Positions 7,779 through 15,988 of a stretch of 42,099 bases of DNA are shown here, one piece after another. Position numbers and translations under genes: made by a program. The notes under the pieces are model-generated. The model had not been told where the DNA came from. It made no database searches and saw only the letters and a program-made list of their open reading frames with translations. The stretch comes from a virus, in the IMG/VR virus record IMGVR_UViG_3300020020_000089, positions 1-42,099 of that record. One strand, written 5' to 3'. Within the stretch, counting starts at the first letter, position 1. The number at the start of each line of letters is the position of its first letter.

Positions 7779-9313
7779 TACTTGACTTCCGATCCGTCAA
7801 ACGTGCCGTCTGGATGGATGGCGCTGATCTTGATCTTCTTGCCGCCGACCTCGACCACATCGCCGACTTTCGGCCCGCCGCTCGGCTTGGCGCTGGCCTC
7901 CGGCGTGCCCGCCTTCTTGATACGTCCCTGAATCGCGCCGATCTGCTCGTCCAGTGACGTGATCCGGTTGTCCATGTCTCGTTTGAGCAGGCGCATGACC
8001 GCCACGGACTGCTTGAGCGTGGCGTTGCCGGGATTGAACGCCTCGACCTCATGCCGCGCCGAGTCCGACAACTGGCCCGCCAGCGTGGGGTTGCTCGTAA
8101 TCTTCGCGATCTCGTTGATCGCGACCTGTCGCGCCGCATCGAACGCCGCCTGATCCGGCGAGCCGAGCATTTTTCCCGAGATGAGCCGCGCCGCCGTGTT
8201 CGCCATCGGCGAGCCGGTATCAACCACCTTGCCGGCCGTCTCGAGAAACACGTCGATATTCTTTTTCGCCGTCTGCTCGAACGCCGCGATCGCGTCGCGC
8301 TGCTTCTGGATCGTCCGCAGCGAATCGCTATTCGCGTTGAAGTCTGCTTTGGCGCTCGCGATGTCCAGCCCCGGCATCAGCACCGCGGCACGGTTGATGA
8401 TGTGCTTACGGGTATCCTTGTCGCCCGCGCCGAGCGCCGGCAGTTGCCCGGTTTTCGCGAACATCATCGCCGCCGCGTCGAGCCCTTCCGGCGAAAGCGT
8501 CGTCTTGTCGGTCTTGGCATCGGCCGCGCGCTGCCGATCGAGCGCGACGCGCTGCTGCTCGAGGCTGATCCGCTGTTGCTCGCGCTTGTCCGTGAGCTGC
8601 TGCGCCGGCGTCACACCGCCGCGCGAGCCCGCGGTAATCTGCGCCTTGAGCGCCGAGTCGGCAATCACGCCCGGCCGCGCTGCGTCTGCAGTCTGGATCT
8701 GGCTCGCGACGTTCGCCGCCGTCGTCGCCGCGGTCTGCGCCTGGATCCCCGTGCCGCGTTCCTTGTCGAGCAGGCCGCGCTGCGCCGGCGACGCCTGCAT
8801 CAGCGCCTCGAGCACCTGCGGCAGCGCCGCCGGGTTCTGCTTGAGCGCATCCTCGATCTGGCTCGTATCGTGGCCGGACCGCTTCGCATGGGACAGCGCC
8901 ATGAGCGCCGCGTTCTGGACGGCTTCCGGCCCGTCTTTTTCCCACTGCTTCGCCGAGGCTGCGAGGCTACCGAAGTAATCCGCCTCCGCGATCTCGGCGT
9001 CCGCGCGTGCCTTTTTCGCCTTCTGCGCGGATTCGTCCGCTTCGGTCCACTGCTTGCGAATCGTCGGCGCCAGGTGCCCGTGCCCGGCCTGCGTCAGCCG
9101 CGCGAGGTAGTCATCGAGGCCGCTCGCGCCCCGCATGGCCTCATCTTGCGCCTTGACGATCGCGTTCGCGTTCGCGGCCTTGTCGAGCGCCTCCTGCCGG
9201 ACTTGGTTCTCGAGCCGCTGCGACCGCATCTGCTGCACGCCCATTGCCAGATCGAGCGGATTCGCCAACCGCATCGGCTGTACGCCGAGCGCAATCGAAG
9301 GATCAATCGGCAT
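7778..9313 (-). CDS. Internal virion / DNA-ejection protein
   Basis: 511 residues from the ATG at 9313 (TAATG overlap with the upstream stop); longer frames upstream are shadows of the preceding gene. It is Ala, Gln and Lys rich, with long helical and coiled-coil stretches (for example around residues 215-260, with repeated EQQR and DRQR) and no membrane segment. A small C-terminal domain after about residue 480 (GDVVEVGGKKIKISAIHPDG) resembles a short SH3-like or PDZ-like barrel seen at the ends of phage virion proteins. Position between the gln-rich protein and the 802-residue protein supports an ejection-protein role. Confidence 0.6.
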   Translation of the reverse strand: MPIDPSIALGVQPMRLANPLDLAMGVQQMRSQRLENQVRQEALDKAANANAIVKAQDEAMRGASGLDDYLARLTQAGHGHLAPTIRKQWTEADESAQKAKKARADAEIAEADYFGSLAASAKQWEKDGPEAVQNAALMALSHAKRSGHDTSQIEDALKQNPAALPQVLEALMQASPAQRGLLDKERGTGIQAQTAATTAANVASQIQTADAARPGVIADSALKAQITAGSRGGVTPAQQLTDKREQQRISLEQQRVALDRQRAADAKTDKTTLSPEGLDAAAMMFAKTGQLPALGAGDKDTRKHIINRAAVLMPGLDIASAKADFNANSDSLRTIQKQRDAIAAFEQTAKKNIDVFLETAGKVVDTGSPMANTAARLISGKMLGSPDQAAFDAARQVAINEIAKITSNPTLAGQLSDSARHEVEAFNPGNATLKQSVAVMRLLKRDMDNRITSLDEQIGAIQGRIKKAGTPEASAKPSGGPKVGDVVEVGGKKIKISAIHPDGTFDGSEVK

Positions 9314-11295
9314 TACTGCGCACCCTGCGGATTCTGCCCGCCGAGATACATTCCATAGGCGCCCAGGCCCGCATTGAACGCGCCGCCGAGCCCCTGCGTC
9401 CAGGCATTCGCGGCGCCGACCTGACCCGCCGCCGCGGCGTTGCCGGCGCCCGTAGCGTTGTTGCCGGAGTTGGCGCCGTACTGCCCGGCATAGTTGCCGT
9501 ACTGGCTCGCGGCCGTCAGGCCCATGTTGGCGAGCGAATACGCCTGATTGAAGCCTTGCCCCTGCTCGTTCAGCCCGTAGTTCGCCCACCCGAGCTGATT
9601 CGCCGCGTTGCCGAGGCTGTAGCTGTTCGCGCCGTTGAAGTAGCCGAGCGCGTTGTTCGCCATGCCGAGCGCGTACGACTGATCGGCCTGGTGATAGCCG
9701 AGCCCGACGTTCGCCATCCCGACGCCGTAGCTATTCGCCGCCTGCGTGTAGCCGAGATTGAGGTTCCCCTGCCCGAGCTGCGCGTTCGTGTTGCCCTGCC
9801 ACGCGGCCTGCGCGTTCTGGTTGTTCGCGTTCTGCGTGTTGAACTGGTTCGCCCAATTCTGCTGCGCGGCCTGATCCGTCCGGCCGGCGTTGAACTGCTG
9901 ATTCTGTTGGTTCAGCCCCTGATACGTGCCCCAGGCGCTGAGCGCGTTCCCGGCGTTCTGCGCCGAGGCCGTGTTCTGCGCCGCCGCATTGAATTGCGCG
10001 TTCTGCTGGCGCTGGCCGGAGTTAAACATGCTGGCCTGCTGGAACCGCTCGGCATTCGACATGCCCATTTGGTTCGCCTGCCCCGCGTTGAACTGCCCGG
10101 CCTGATTGACCTGTCCCGCGTTGAACTGGTTATTCTGCTGCTGCTGGCCGCTGTTGAACATGCCGGCCTGCAGATTCGCGTTCTGGTTGGCGAACTGCGC
10201 CGCCTGCTGGTACTGGTTCGTGAGCCCGTACGCCTGCGCGTTCGCGGCATTGTTCGCCATGCCGACATTGAGCCGATCCGTGAGCCCCGTCGTGTACTCG
10301 CCGAACTTCCGGCCGTAGACGTTGCCGTATTCCTGCGAGGCGAGGTTCTGGTTGTATTCCTGCAGCCCCTTGATGGCGCCGCCCGTGCGCGCGACACCGG
10401 CCGCGGCCTTGTTCGCCATGTAGGCTTTTTCGCCCTGCTCGGCCCGGAACGCGACACCGGGATCCGCCGCCATGTCGGCCGCCGTGACCCCCCCGAACTT
10501 CTCGGCGTTCGCGATCATCTGCGCCTGGAGCGCCGCCGGCGACTGCACCTGTCCGGCCGTGACGTTCGCGCCCTGCTGCGCCTGCGCCGCCTGATACTCG
10601 CGCGCCTGGATCATCTGCGCCGCGACTTCCGGCCCGTGCTCGGCCTGGATGGCCTGGATCTGCTGCGGCGTGTAGTTCTGCGGTCCCTGCGTCGCCGCGG
10701 GGTTGTAGGCTGTTGGCCCGGTAATCTGCTGCGCGACGAACTTCTCGCCGTCCCACCCGCCCGGCGCTGCGCCACCGCCGCCGCCACCGTAGTAGCCCCC
10801 GCCACCGCCGGCAAACCCGCCACCGTAGGCGCCACCTGGTGAATACGCACCACCAGGCCCGCCGCCCTGCGGCTGCGCCTCACCGCCGCCGCCACCGCCC
10901 CATGCCGTCGTCAGCGACCCGCGACCGGCCGCCGAGCCCCGCGCGTTGCCGCCCATGTCGAGCACTTCGCCGTAGGGCGTCCGCACCGTGCCGTTATCCG
11001 ACAGCCACTCGCCGCCGTTCTTGGCGATCCAATCCTTCATGCCGGCGACGGAGTTGACGCCCGAGGACATCCACGCATCCCGGTACGCTTCCCGGTTCAT
11101 GCCGTTATAGGTGCCGTCGTGGCCGACCTGCGACGGCTGCACCGCGGCGCGCTGCTCGGCGTACGCCTGCGCCTGCTGCTGCTCGCTCGGCATCTGTGCC
11201 TGGATCTGGCCGGACACGGCCGGATCGTAGGAGGCCGCGATCCCGCCACCGCCCGCCGGCTGATAGCCTTCGACGTTCTCTTCAAACCACGGCAT
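9313..11295 (-). CDS. Gln/Asn/Gly-rich repeat virion protein
   Basis: 660 residues of low complexity. Residues 110-190 are a Gly-rich segment with runs of glycine and tyrosine; residues 300-600 are Gln/Asn/Ala repeats with recurring units such as MFNSGQ and QFNAGQ, later giving way to a repeat built on SYxLGMANxxLGY. The composition is prion-like. In related P22-type contigs, Gln/Asn-rich proteins in this place are internal or needle-like virion proteins; that is an inference here. Start and stop overlap neighbours (ATG 11295, TAATG 9313). The repeats are translated in one frame with no break. Confidence 0.65.
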   Translation of the reverse strand: MPWFEENVEGYQPAGGGGIAASYDPAVSGQIQAQMPSEQQQAQAYAEQRAAVQPSQVGHDGTYNGMNREAYRDAWMSSGVNSVAGMKDWIAKNGGEWLSDNGTVRTPYGEVLDMGGNARGSAAGRGSLTTAWGGGGGGEAQPQGGGPGGAYSPGGAYGGGFAGGGGGYYGGGGGGAAPGGWDGEKFVAQQITGPTAYNPAATQGPQNYTPQQIQAIQAEHGPEVAAQMIQAREYQAAQAQQGANVTAGQVQSPAALQAQMIANAEKFGGVTAADMAADPGVAFRAEQGEKAYMANKAAAGVARTGGAIKGLQEYNQNLASQEYGNVYGRKFGEYTTGLTDRLNVGMANNAANAQAYGLTNQYQQAAQFANQNANLQAGMFNSGQQQQNNQFNAGQVNQAGQFNAGQANQMGMSNAERFQQASMFNSGQRQQNAQFNAAAQNTASAQNAGNALSAWGTYQGLNQQNQQFNAGRTDQAAQQNWANQFNTQNANNQNAQAAWQGNTNAQLGQGNLNLGYTQAANSYGVGMANVGLGYHQADQSYALGMANNALGYFNGANSYSLGNAANQLGWANYGLNEQGQGFNQAYSLANMGLTAASQYGNYAGQYGANSGNNATGAGNAAAAGQVGAANAWTQGLGGAFNAGLGAYGMYLGGQNPQGAQ

Positions 11296-11795
11296 TAGAG
11301 CCTCACCGCGCCGCGCTGGAGCGCCTGCTGCAACTGTGGCGAGCCATCCGGCAGCATCGCCTCTTCACCCGTGGGCGCCTTGACACGCACCATGCCGGGC
11401 GCCTGCGGCTGTTGTGGCGCGCCCATCGACGCCCCCGCACCCATGCCGCCCATCGCCTGTCCGAACGCGCCACCGGGCGCCTGTGCGCCCATGACCGGCG
11501 CCTGCCGCGGCTCGGCCGCCTGTCCACCACCGGGCGCGAAACGGTTCTGCAGCGGTTGCCCGCCATACCGCGCCATCAGCCCGCCGAGCGCCTGCTCGCC
11601 GGCCTGCATGTAGGGATTGAGCGCGCGCTGCTGATCGCCATAAGCGCGCTCGGTAAACGCCTGCGCCCGATCGGCGCTCTGGCCCTGAATCCGCGCCGCG
11701 TCGCGCGCCGCGTTCGCGCCCTTGTGCGCCCCGTAGACGGACGCGCCGGCGCCCGCGGCGCCGATGATGGCTGGAATAGCAATAGCTGCAGGCAT
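11295..11795 (-). CDS. gp7-like DNA-ejection protein
   Basis: 166 residues. It begins with a hydrophobic Ala/Gly/Ile helix (residues 1-27), followed by a charged helix (ARIQGQSADRAQAFTERAYG) and a Gly/Gln/Pro-rich tail. This is the layout of the small ejection protein of P22-like phages (gp7), which is the first to reach the host envelope. It lies directly after the GNAT gene, whose stop codon abuts its ATG, and before the large repeat protein. Confidence 0.6.
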   Translation of the reverse strand: MPAAIAIPAIIGAAGAGASVYGAHKGANAARDAARIQGQSADRAQAFTERAYGDQQRALNPYMQAGEQALGGLMARYGGQPLQNRFAPGGGQAAEPRQAPVMGAQAPGGAFGQAMGGMGAGASMGAPQQPQAPGMVRVKAPTGEEAMLPDGSPQLQQALQRGAVRL

Positions 11796-12170
11796 TTACG
11801 CGACCCTCAAAGAAAAGTGCTCACCCGTCAATTTGACCGCCCCGAGCTTGTGCAGCATGGCCGACACGTCCTCATCGACCGACGCCGTATTGACCGCCTG
11901 CGCGCCGCGGTTCTTGGCGATCTCGCGCATCCCCGCGAGCAGATGCCGCGCGACGCTCGACTTGCCGCGATGTGTATACGATGTCCACACACCCTCGACA
12001 TGCAGCAGCGAGAAGGCCGACCAACAGCCGACAATCGCCCCGTGCTCGTCCTCGACCACCAGCACTTGCGCGTCCTCCGGCAGATGCGGCGCGAGCGCCT
12101 CGAGCTCGGTCCCAACCAGGCGCCCGTAGTCAGCCCGCGGCAGGATCCGGTGCGTCACTTGGCGACCCAT
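11796..12170 (-). CDS. GNAT-type N-acetyltransferase
   Basis: 124 residues with the GNAT fold order: strand and helix to about residue 40, core strands around VLVVEDEHGAIVGCW, then GKSSVARHLLAGMREIAK, which holds the acetyl-CoA pyrophosphate loop (RGKSSVA in place of the usual Q/RxxGxG/A) and its helix, and finally a strand-helix end. Small GNAT proteins inside virion operons are common in P22-like phages; their substrate is unknown, perhaps a host or virion protein. The first 16 bases overlap the 86-residue gene's 3' end. Confidence 0.65.
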   Translation of the reverse strand: MGRQVTHRILPRADYGRLVGTELEALAPHLPEDAQVLVVEDEHGAIVGCWSAFSLLHVEGVWTSYTHRGKSSVARHLLAGMREIAKNRGAQAVNTASVDEDVSAMLHKLGAVKLTGEHFSLRVA

Positions 12171-12415
12171 CCCGTCAGCGTGCCGGCGCCGGATTCCTTG
12201 ACGTAGAGCGTTGTTAGCGCCCCGCCGCCAACATCCACCACCAGATCCCCCGGATAACCCGACACAAACCCATTGGGATCCCCCGCGAACTTCTGAACCT
12301 GCGGCGCCGCGTTCAGCGCCGTCACGATCTCATCCATCCATTTTTGCCACTGCGGCGACACCCGGCCGGCCCCGTCGAGAAACGGCTCGCGATACCGCGG
12401 CGCCGAGAGCTTCAA
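12155..12415 (-). CDS. Small virion-region hypothetical protein
   Basis: 86 residues, starting with an ATGA overlap on the gp10-like gene. The N-terminus (REPFLDGAGRVSPQWQKWMDEI) is a recurrent start of small proteins encoded beside tail genes in many phages, often followed, as here, by a beta-rich C-terminal half. No enzymatic motif. A minor structural or assembly role is likely but unproven. Confidence 0.6.
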   Translation of the reverse strand: MKLSAPRYREPFLDGAGRVSPQWQKWMDEIVTALNAAPQVQKFAGDPNGFVSGYPGDLVVDVGGGALTTLYVKESGAGTLTGWVAK

Positions 12416-13863
12416 TTCGAGCCGCCTGTCGCCTCAAAGGCGGCCCCGACAATCGAGAACGGCACCGGATCGGAGCAGACAATCTCGGCGACGCCGCGCG
12501 CGCCGCGGAACATCCCGAGCCGGCTCCAGCAGACGCGCGTCGCATACGCGCCGATCGCGCCGAGGCTCGTCCAGTGCTCGTTCCCCCACGTCTTGCCGCT
12601 GTCGCGCGACAGCCGCAGCATGACCTGCGGATCTGAGCCCTGACCGCTCGAGAGGCCGACGCCGACCGCCGTCAGCAGTTGGAGCTCGGACAGGAACACG
12701 CGCGAATCGTCCGTCGAGGGAAACGGCGCCCGACGCAGCCGCCGCAGCGCCGCGCCGCCGGCATCCGTGTAGACCGTGCTCGAGAGCGAGTAGATCGCGC
12801 CCGTGGCCCGATCGAGCATCCGATGCTGGCCGAACGCCATCGCATGAAAGATCGGCCGGTACGCCTTCCACTCGGCCGCGGCCACGTCCCAATAGAGCCA
12901 TTCAACCCACTGGCCCGAGGTCTGGTCGTACACCCACGTGTGATCCGCGGTCGGAAACGTCAGGATGTAGAAGCTGTGGCCCTCGTACTGCATCGAGAAC
13001 CCGATCGCGTCGCTGATCGTCTCGTAGCCCTGAATCGCCGACTCGATCGCGTGATTACTGATCCGCTGCGGCACGCCGTAGCCGTTGCCCCGCAGCACCT
13101 TGCCCTGGCCCTGCTCGCTCGCATTGAGCCAGATCGGCGTGCTATCGACGCGCGCATAGGAGAAGGCCGCGCCGACGCCCTCTTCGATGACCGCGCCCGG
13201 CACCGGCGCAAAGACGAACGGATAGGCCGGCGATTGCGTCCCGAAGTTGCGCCAGATCTCCGAAGTCTGCGAGCCGCCGAGCCACACCTCGTCATGCACA
13301 ACCTGCATGCCGACCCACTTATCGCCGGCCGACGCCCGCAGCGCGACTTGTGTCGGATCCCAGGTCAGCCCGTCGAGGTAATCGGAGATCCGCAGCGTCG
13401 AGGTTGCCGTGTCCAACGACAGGAAGTAGCCATCGAGATAGCCGCCGACGTTCGCGCCGGAGTTGAGCACCGTCGTGATCGAGTCCGTGCCGAGGTTGTA
13501 GCAATAGCCCTTGCCGCCCGACGTGATGAAGAGCTCGCCGCCGGCGTCGCCACTGCCCGAAATCGTCGCCGGCAGCCCGTCATTCTCAAGGCTCGCGCGC
13601 AGCGTCGCCGCGCCGGCGCTGTCGATCTCGTAAAACCCGTAGCCGATCACGGCGAACTCGCGCCCGTCCTGTGCGAAATGCGCGCGGCCCGGCGCCGTCG
13701 ATACCGAGCCGAGCGTCGAGACGCCAGGCGCGCTATACAGCGCCCACGGAAACCGCGAGTCCGGCGACTCGGTGCGCCGCAGGAACATATTGATCGTGCG
13801 CTCGCAATCCGCCTGCACCGAGCGATCGGTATACGACGGCCCGATCAATGTCGGCCACTTCAC
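12412..13863 (-). CDS. gp10-like packaged-DNA stabilisation / tail hub protein
   Basis: 483 residues, close to the 472 of P22 gp10. It begins MKWPTLIGPSYTDRSVQAD followed by an INMF segment, the recognisable start of the P22 gp10 family, and continues as a long beta-rich protein with repeated Gly/Trp/Asp blocks. The family forms the hexameric hub that closes the portal channel after packaging and carries the tailspikes. It directly follows the gp4-like gene (four-base overlap), the same order as in P22. Confidence 0.82.
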   Translation of the reverse strand: MKWPTLIGPSYTDRSVQADCERTINMFLRRTESPDSRFPWALYSAPGVSTLGSVSTAPGRAHFAQDGREFAVIGYGFYEIDSAGAATLRASLENDGLPATISGSGDAGGELFITSGGKGYCYNLGTDSITTVLNSGANVGGYLDGYFLSLDTATSTLRISDYLDGLTWDPTQVALRASAGDKWVGMQVVHDEVWLGGSQTSEIWRNFGTQSPAYPFVFAPVPGAVIEEGVGAAFSYARVDSTPIWLNASEQGQGKVLRGNGYGVPQRISNHAIESAIQGYETISDAIGFSMQYEGHSFYILTFPTADHTWVYDQTSGQWVEWLYWDVAAAEWKAYRPIFHAMAFGQHRMLDRATGAIYSLSSTVYTDAGGAALRRLRRAPFPSTDDSRVFLSELQLLTAVGVGLSSGQGSDPQVMLRLSRDSGKTWGNEHWTSLGAIGAYATRVCWSRLGMFRGARGVAEIVCSDPVPFSIVGAAFEATGGSN

Positions 13864-14630
13864 CAGCGATCCCCCAGGAACGCCGAGCGGCTCGAGCCGC
13901 CGTGGCCGCGCAGCGCGCGATCAATCACCAGCTCCGATTCGCGATGATTCGCGCGCTTGATGTCCGCTTTCGAGTCGATCGCCTGCTTGAGCAGCCCCGG
14001 ATCGATCGGCCGGCCGTATTCCGGCGCGAGCTCGAGCGCGAGATTCGTCCGAAAGAAGCGCCGATACCCCGGCGGGAACGTAAACGCCGTCGTCAGATCG
14101 GGAAACTCGGCCAGCGCCTCCGGCGTGTAGAGCACGAGCGTGCTCTCGCCGTCCTCCGGCACCGCATAGACCGAGAGCGTCGCGAGCCCGTTCGACCACG
14201 CGAAATCGCAGTAAACGCCCTCGACCTGTCCCGCCTGCGTCTTGTTCGCCACGGCAGCGCGCCGATCGTCGCTCAGCACCTTGATCTCGCGCTCGTAGCC
14301 GCCGACCACCAGGCCCGCGCGCTCGATCCAAATCGGCCGCGGCATGTCAATGTCGCCATCGACGCCGATCGTGTAGCTGGCCGTGCCGCTCGTGAGCGCG
14401 TGCTCGGTGCGCAGCAGGCGATACAGCGTCAGCCGCTCGATCCCGAGACTGTCGATCCAGTCGTTCAGCCGCTCGAGGCCGTCCGCGGCATCCTCGCTCG
14501 AGAGCGTTTCGCCAGCCGCGAGCACGCCAAGCTGCTTGAGCGCGCCCGAGACAATCGAGAGCCCCGTGACCGAGGCGAGGCCCGCGGGCGGTGTAACGAC
14601 AGACGATGAGGACGAGGACGCAAGAAGCAT
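13860..14630 (-). CDS. gp4-like tail accessory factor
   Basis: 256 residues. After a short Ser-rich start, residues 20-65 (ALKQLGVLAAGETLSSEDA, then LERLNDWIDSL) match the N-terminal helices of P22 gp4-type head-to-tail adaptors, and a C-terminal RRFFRTNLALELAPEYGR block is also common in the family. This protein binds the portal ring after packaging and receives the gp10 hub. It lacks the muramidase-like extension of some relatives. Its ATG abuts the stop of the 229-residue gene. Confidence 0.75.
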   Translation of the reverse strand: MLLASSSSSSVVTPPAGLASVTGLSIVSGALKQLGVLAAGETLSSEDAADGLERLNDWIDSLGIERLTLYRLLRTEHALTSGTASYTIGVDGDIDMPRPIWIERAGLVVGGYEREIKVLSDDRRAAVANKTQAGQVEGVYCDFAWSNGLATLSVYAVPEDGESTLVLYTPEALAEFPDLTTAFTFPPGYRRFFRTNLALELAPEYGRPIDPGLLKQAIDSKADIKRANHRESELVIDRALRGHGGSSRSAFLGDRW

Positions 14631-15320
14631 TTATCGACCTACCCCTAGCAGGGACTTGAAGCCGCCGATCCCGGCGCCGCCACCACCGCCGGCCGCGTCC
14701 TTGAACGTCGCGACCCCAATCGCGTTGTATTGGCCGAGGTCGTTCGTCGCCGCCACTGTCTGCGCCGACGCCGCGACCGGAGTCTTGTATTGGGCGAAGA
14801 TAAAAAGGCCCGCGCCAGAGGCAACCTGTGTCCATCCCGTGTCCGGCGACCAGGTGCCAGGCAACGAGTTACACATAGCGAAGGCGATCGCGACTTCGTT
14901 GGTCTGCGCCGGCGTAAAGGATCCGCTCGTGACCGTCGAGCTCGCGTCCGAAAAGCCGGCGAAGTTTGAGGCGTCGAGCGCGCTCGCCAGCGCCGCCCCG
15001 GAGAACTGCACCGCACGGATCGCCGGATAGGCGGCGCTGCCAATCGTCGCCGTCCATGTCGCCGCGGCGTTCGCGGTGGCGTTTTCCTTGCGCCAAATAT
15101 CTAGCGACTGTCCAGCCGAGGCGTTTGTTGCCGTGCCCACATAGACAAGGCTGTTCGAGCCGCCATCGGAAACGGCCGACACCGAGACGCCGGAATTGTG
15201 CTTGACGCCAACGACGATCAGCGCCCCGCTGGCAACGTTCATCGTGCCGGACGTAGTAGCAATCGACGTGAGATTGCTCCCGCTGATGTCCTGCCCGTGT
15301 GCGGTGTCTACGAGCGCCAT
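14631..15320 (-). CDS. Beta-rich virion-region protein, unknown
   Basis: 229 residues, rich in Ala, Ser, Thr and Gly, predicted all-beta, with a short Gly-rich C-terminal tail (GGGGGAGIGGFKSLLG). Proteins of this composition beside coat genes are often decoration or adhesion proteins with jelly-roll folds; I do not recognise the family. The gene lies downstream of the inserted plus-strand PEP-CTERM gene, 604 bases from its former neighbour on this strand. Confidence 0.55.
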   Translation of the reverse strand: MALVDTAHGQDISGSNLTSIATTSGTMNVASGALIVVGVKHNSGVSVSAVSDGGSNSLVYVGTATNASAGQSLDIWRKENATANAAATWTATIGSAAYPAIRAVQFSGAALASALDASNFAGFSDASSTVTSGSFTPAQTNEVAIAFAMCNSLPGTWSPDTGWTQVASGAGLFIFAQYKTPVAASAQTVAATNDLGQYNAIGVATFKDAAGGGGGAGIGGFKSLLGVGR

Positions 15321-15373
15321 TAGACGCCCCCCCCTGCGCTGTGGTAGCGTTCGCTCTCTAGGAGGCGGATCCC

Positions 15374-15988
15374 ATGATGAAACGTACGGCTCTCGTATTC
15401 GCGCTCGCGTGGCTGTGTGCTCAACCGGCGGCGGCGACCCCGTTTACCCTCACCCTTGACGGGGTGACATTGAGCGATGGCGGGACGTGGGCGGGATCCC
15501 TCACGTTTGATGACGCGCACAACAAGGATTGGTCGATCGTCGCCTCCGGTGGCGATACCGCCACGTTTCCAGCGTTCACCTACACGCCCCTCACCAGTCA
15601 GCTGATGGTGGCGACAGCGAACGTCATCTGGTTTCGCGCCGAGCCCGCGCCGGGGATCATCCGAACACTGCTGATCTCGATGGACCCGTCGTGGTTGGCA
15701 ACGAGCAGCCCGATCGATCCCACGTCCGGAGCACAGTTCAGCCGCGAATGCTTCGAGTGCAACCCCTTCCGAGTCGTGATTGACGGCTCGCTCGTGTTGA
15801 ATGGCGACATCGCGAATTACGGCTACCTGCGAGAACCCACGCCGCTCCCTACGCCCGTGCCGGAGCCCTCGGCACTCCTGCTGCTCGGCTCCGGACTGTT
15901 CGCGGCGTATCGTCGTCGCCGGCGTCATGCCGTTGCCAGCTCAATTTGCGCGAAGGTGGAGCGGTCTGACGGCTTGATCGCTACGTAA
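15374..15988 (+). CDS. PEP-CTERM sorted secreted protein (exosortase substrate)
   Basis: 204 residues, on the plus strand inside the minus-strand virion operon. A perfect AGGAGG ribosome binding site stands eight bases before the ATG at 15374. Residues 1-21 are a Sec signal peptide (ending AAA-TP). The body is beta-rich with a CFEC pair. At about residues 162-184 lies a full PEP-CTERM signal: VPEPSALLLLGSG, a hydrophobic helix, then RRRRR. In bacteria this signal is cut by an exosortase and the protein goes to the surface or matrix. The last 20 residues lie past the arginine cluster and are exactly the antisense of the 3' end of the neighbouring minus gene, so the original stop was probably lost on insertion. 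Confidence 0.85.
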   Translation: MMKRTALVFALAWLCAQPAAATPFTLTLDGVTLSDGGTWAGSLTFDDAHNKDWSIVASGGDTATFPAFTYTPLTSQLMVATANVIWFRAEPAPGIIRTLLISMDPSWLATSSPIDPTSGAQFSRECFECNPFRVVIDGSLVLNGDIANYGYLREPTPLPTPVPEPSALLLLGSGLFAAYRRRRRHAVASSICAKVERSDGLIAT

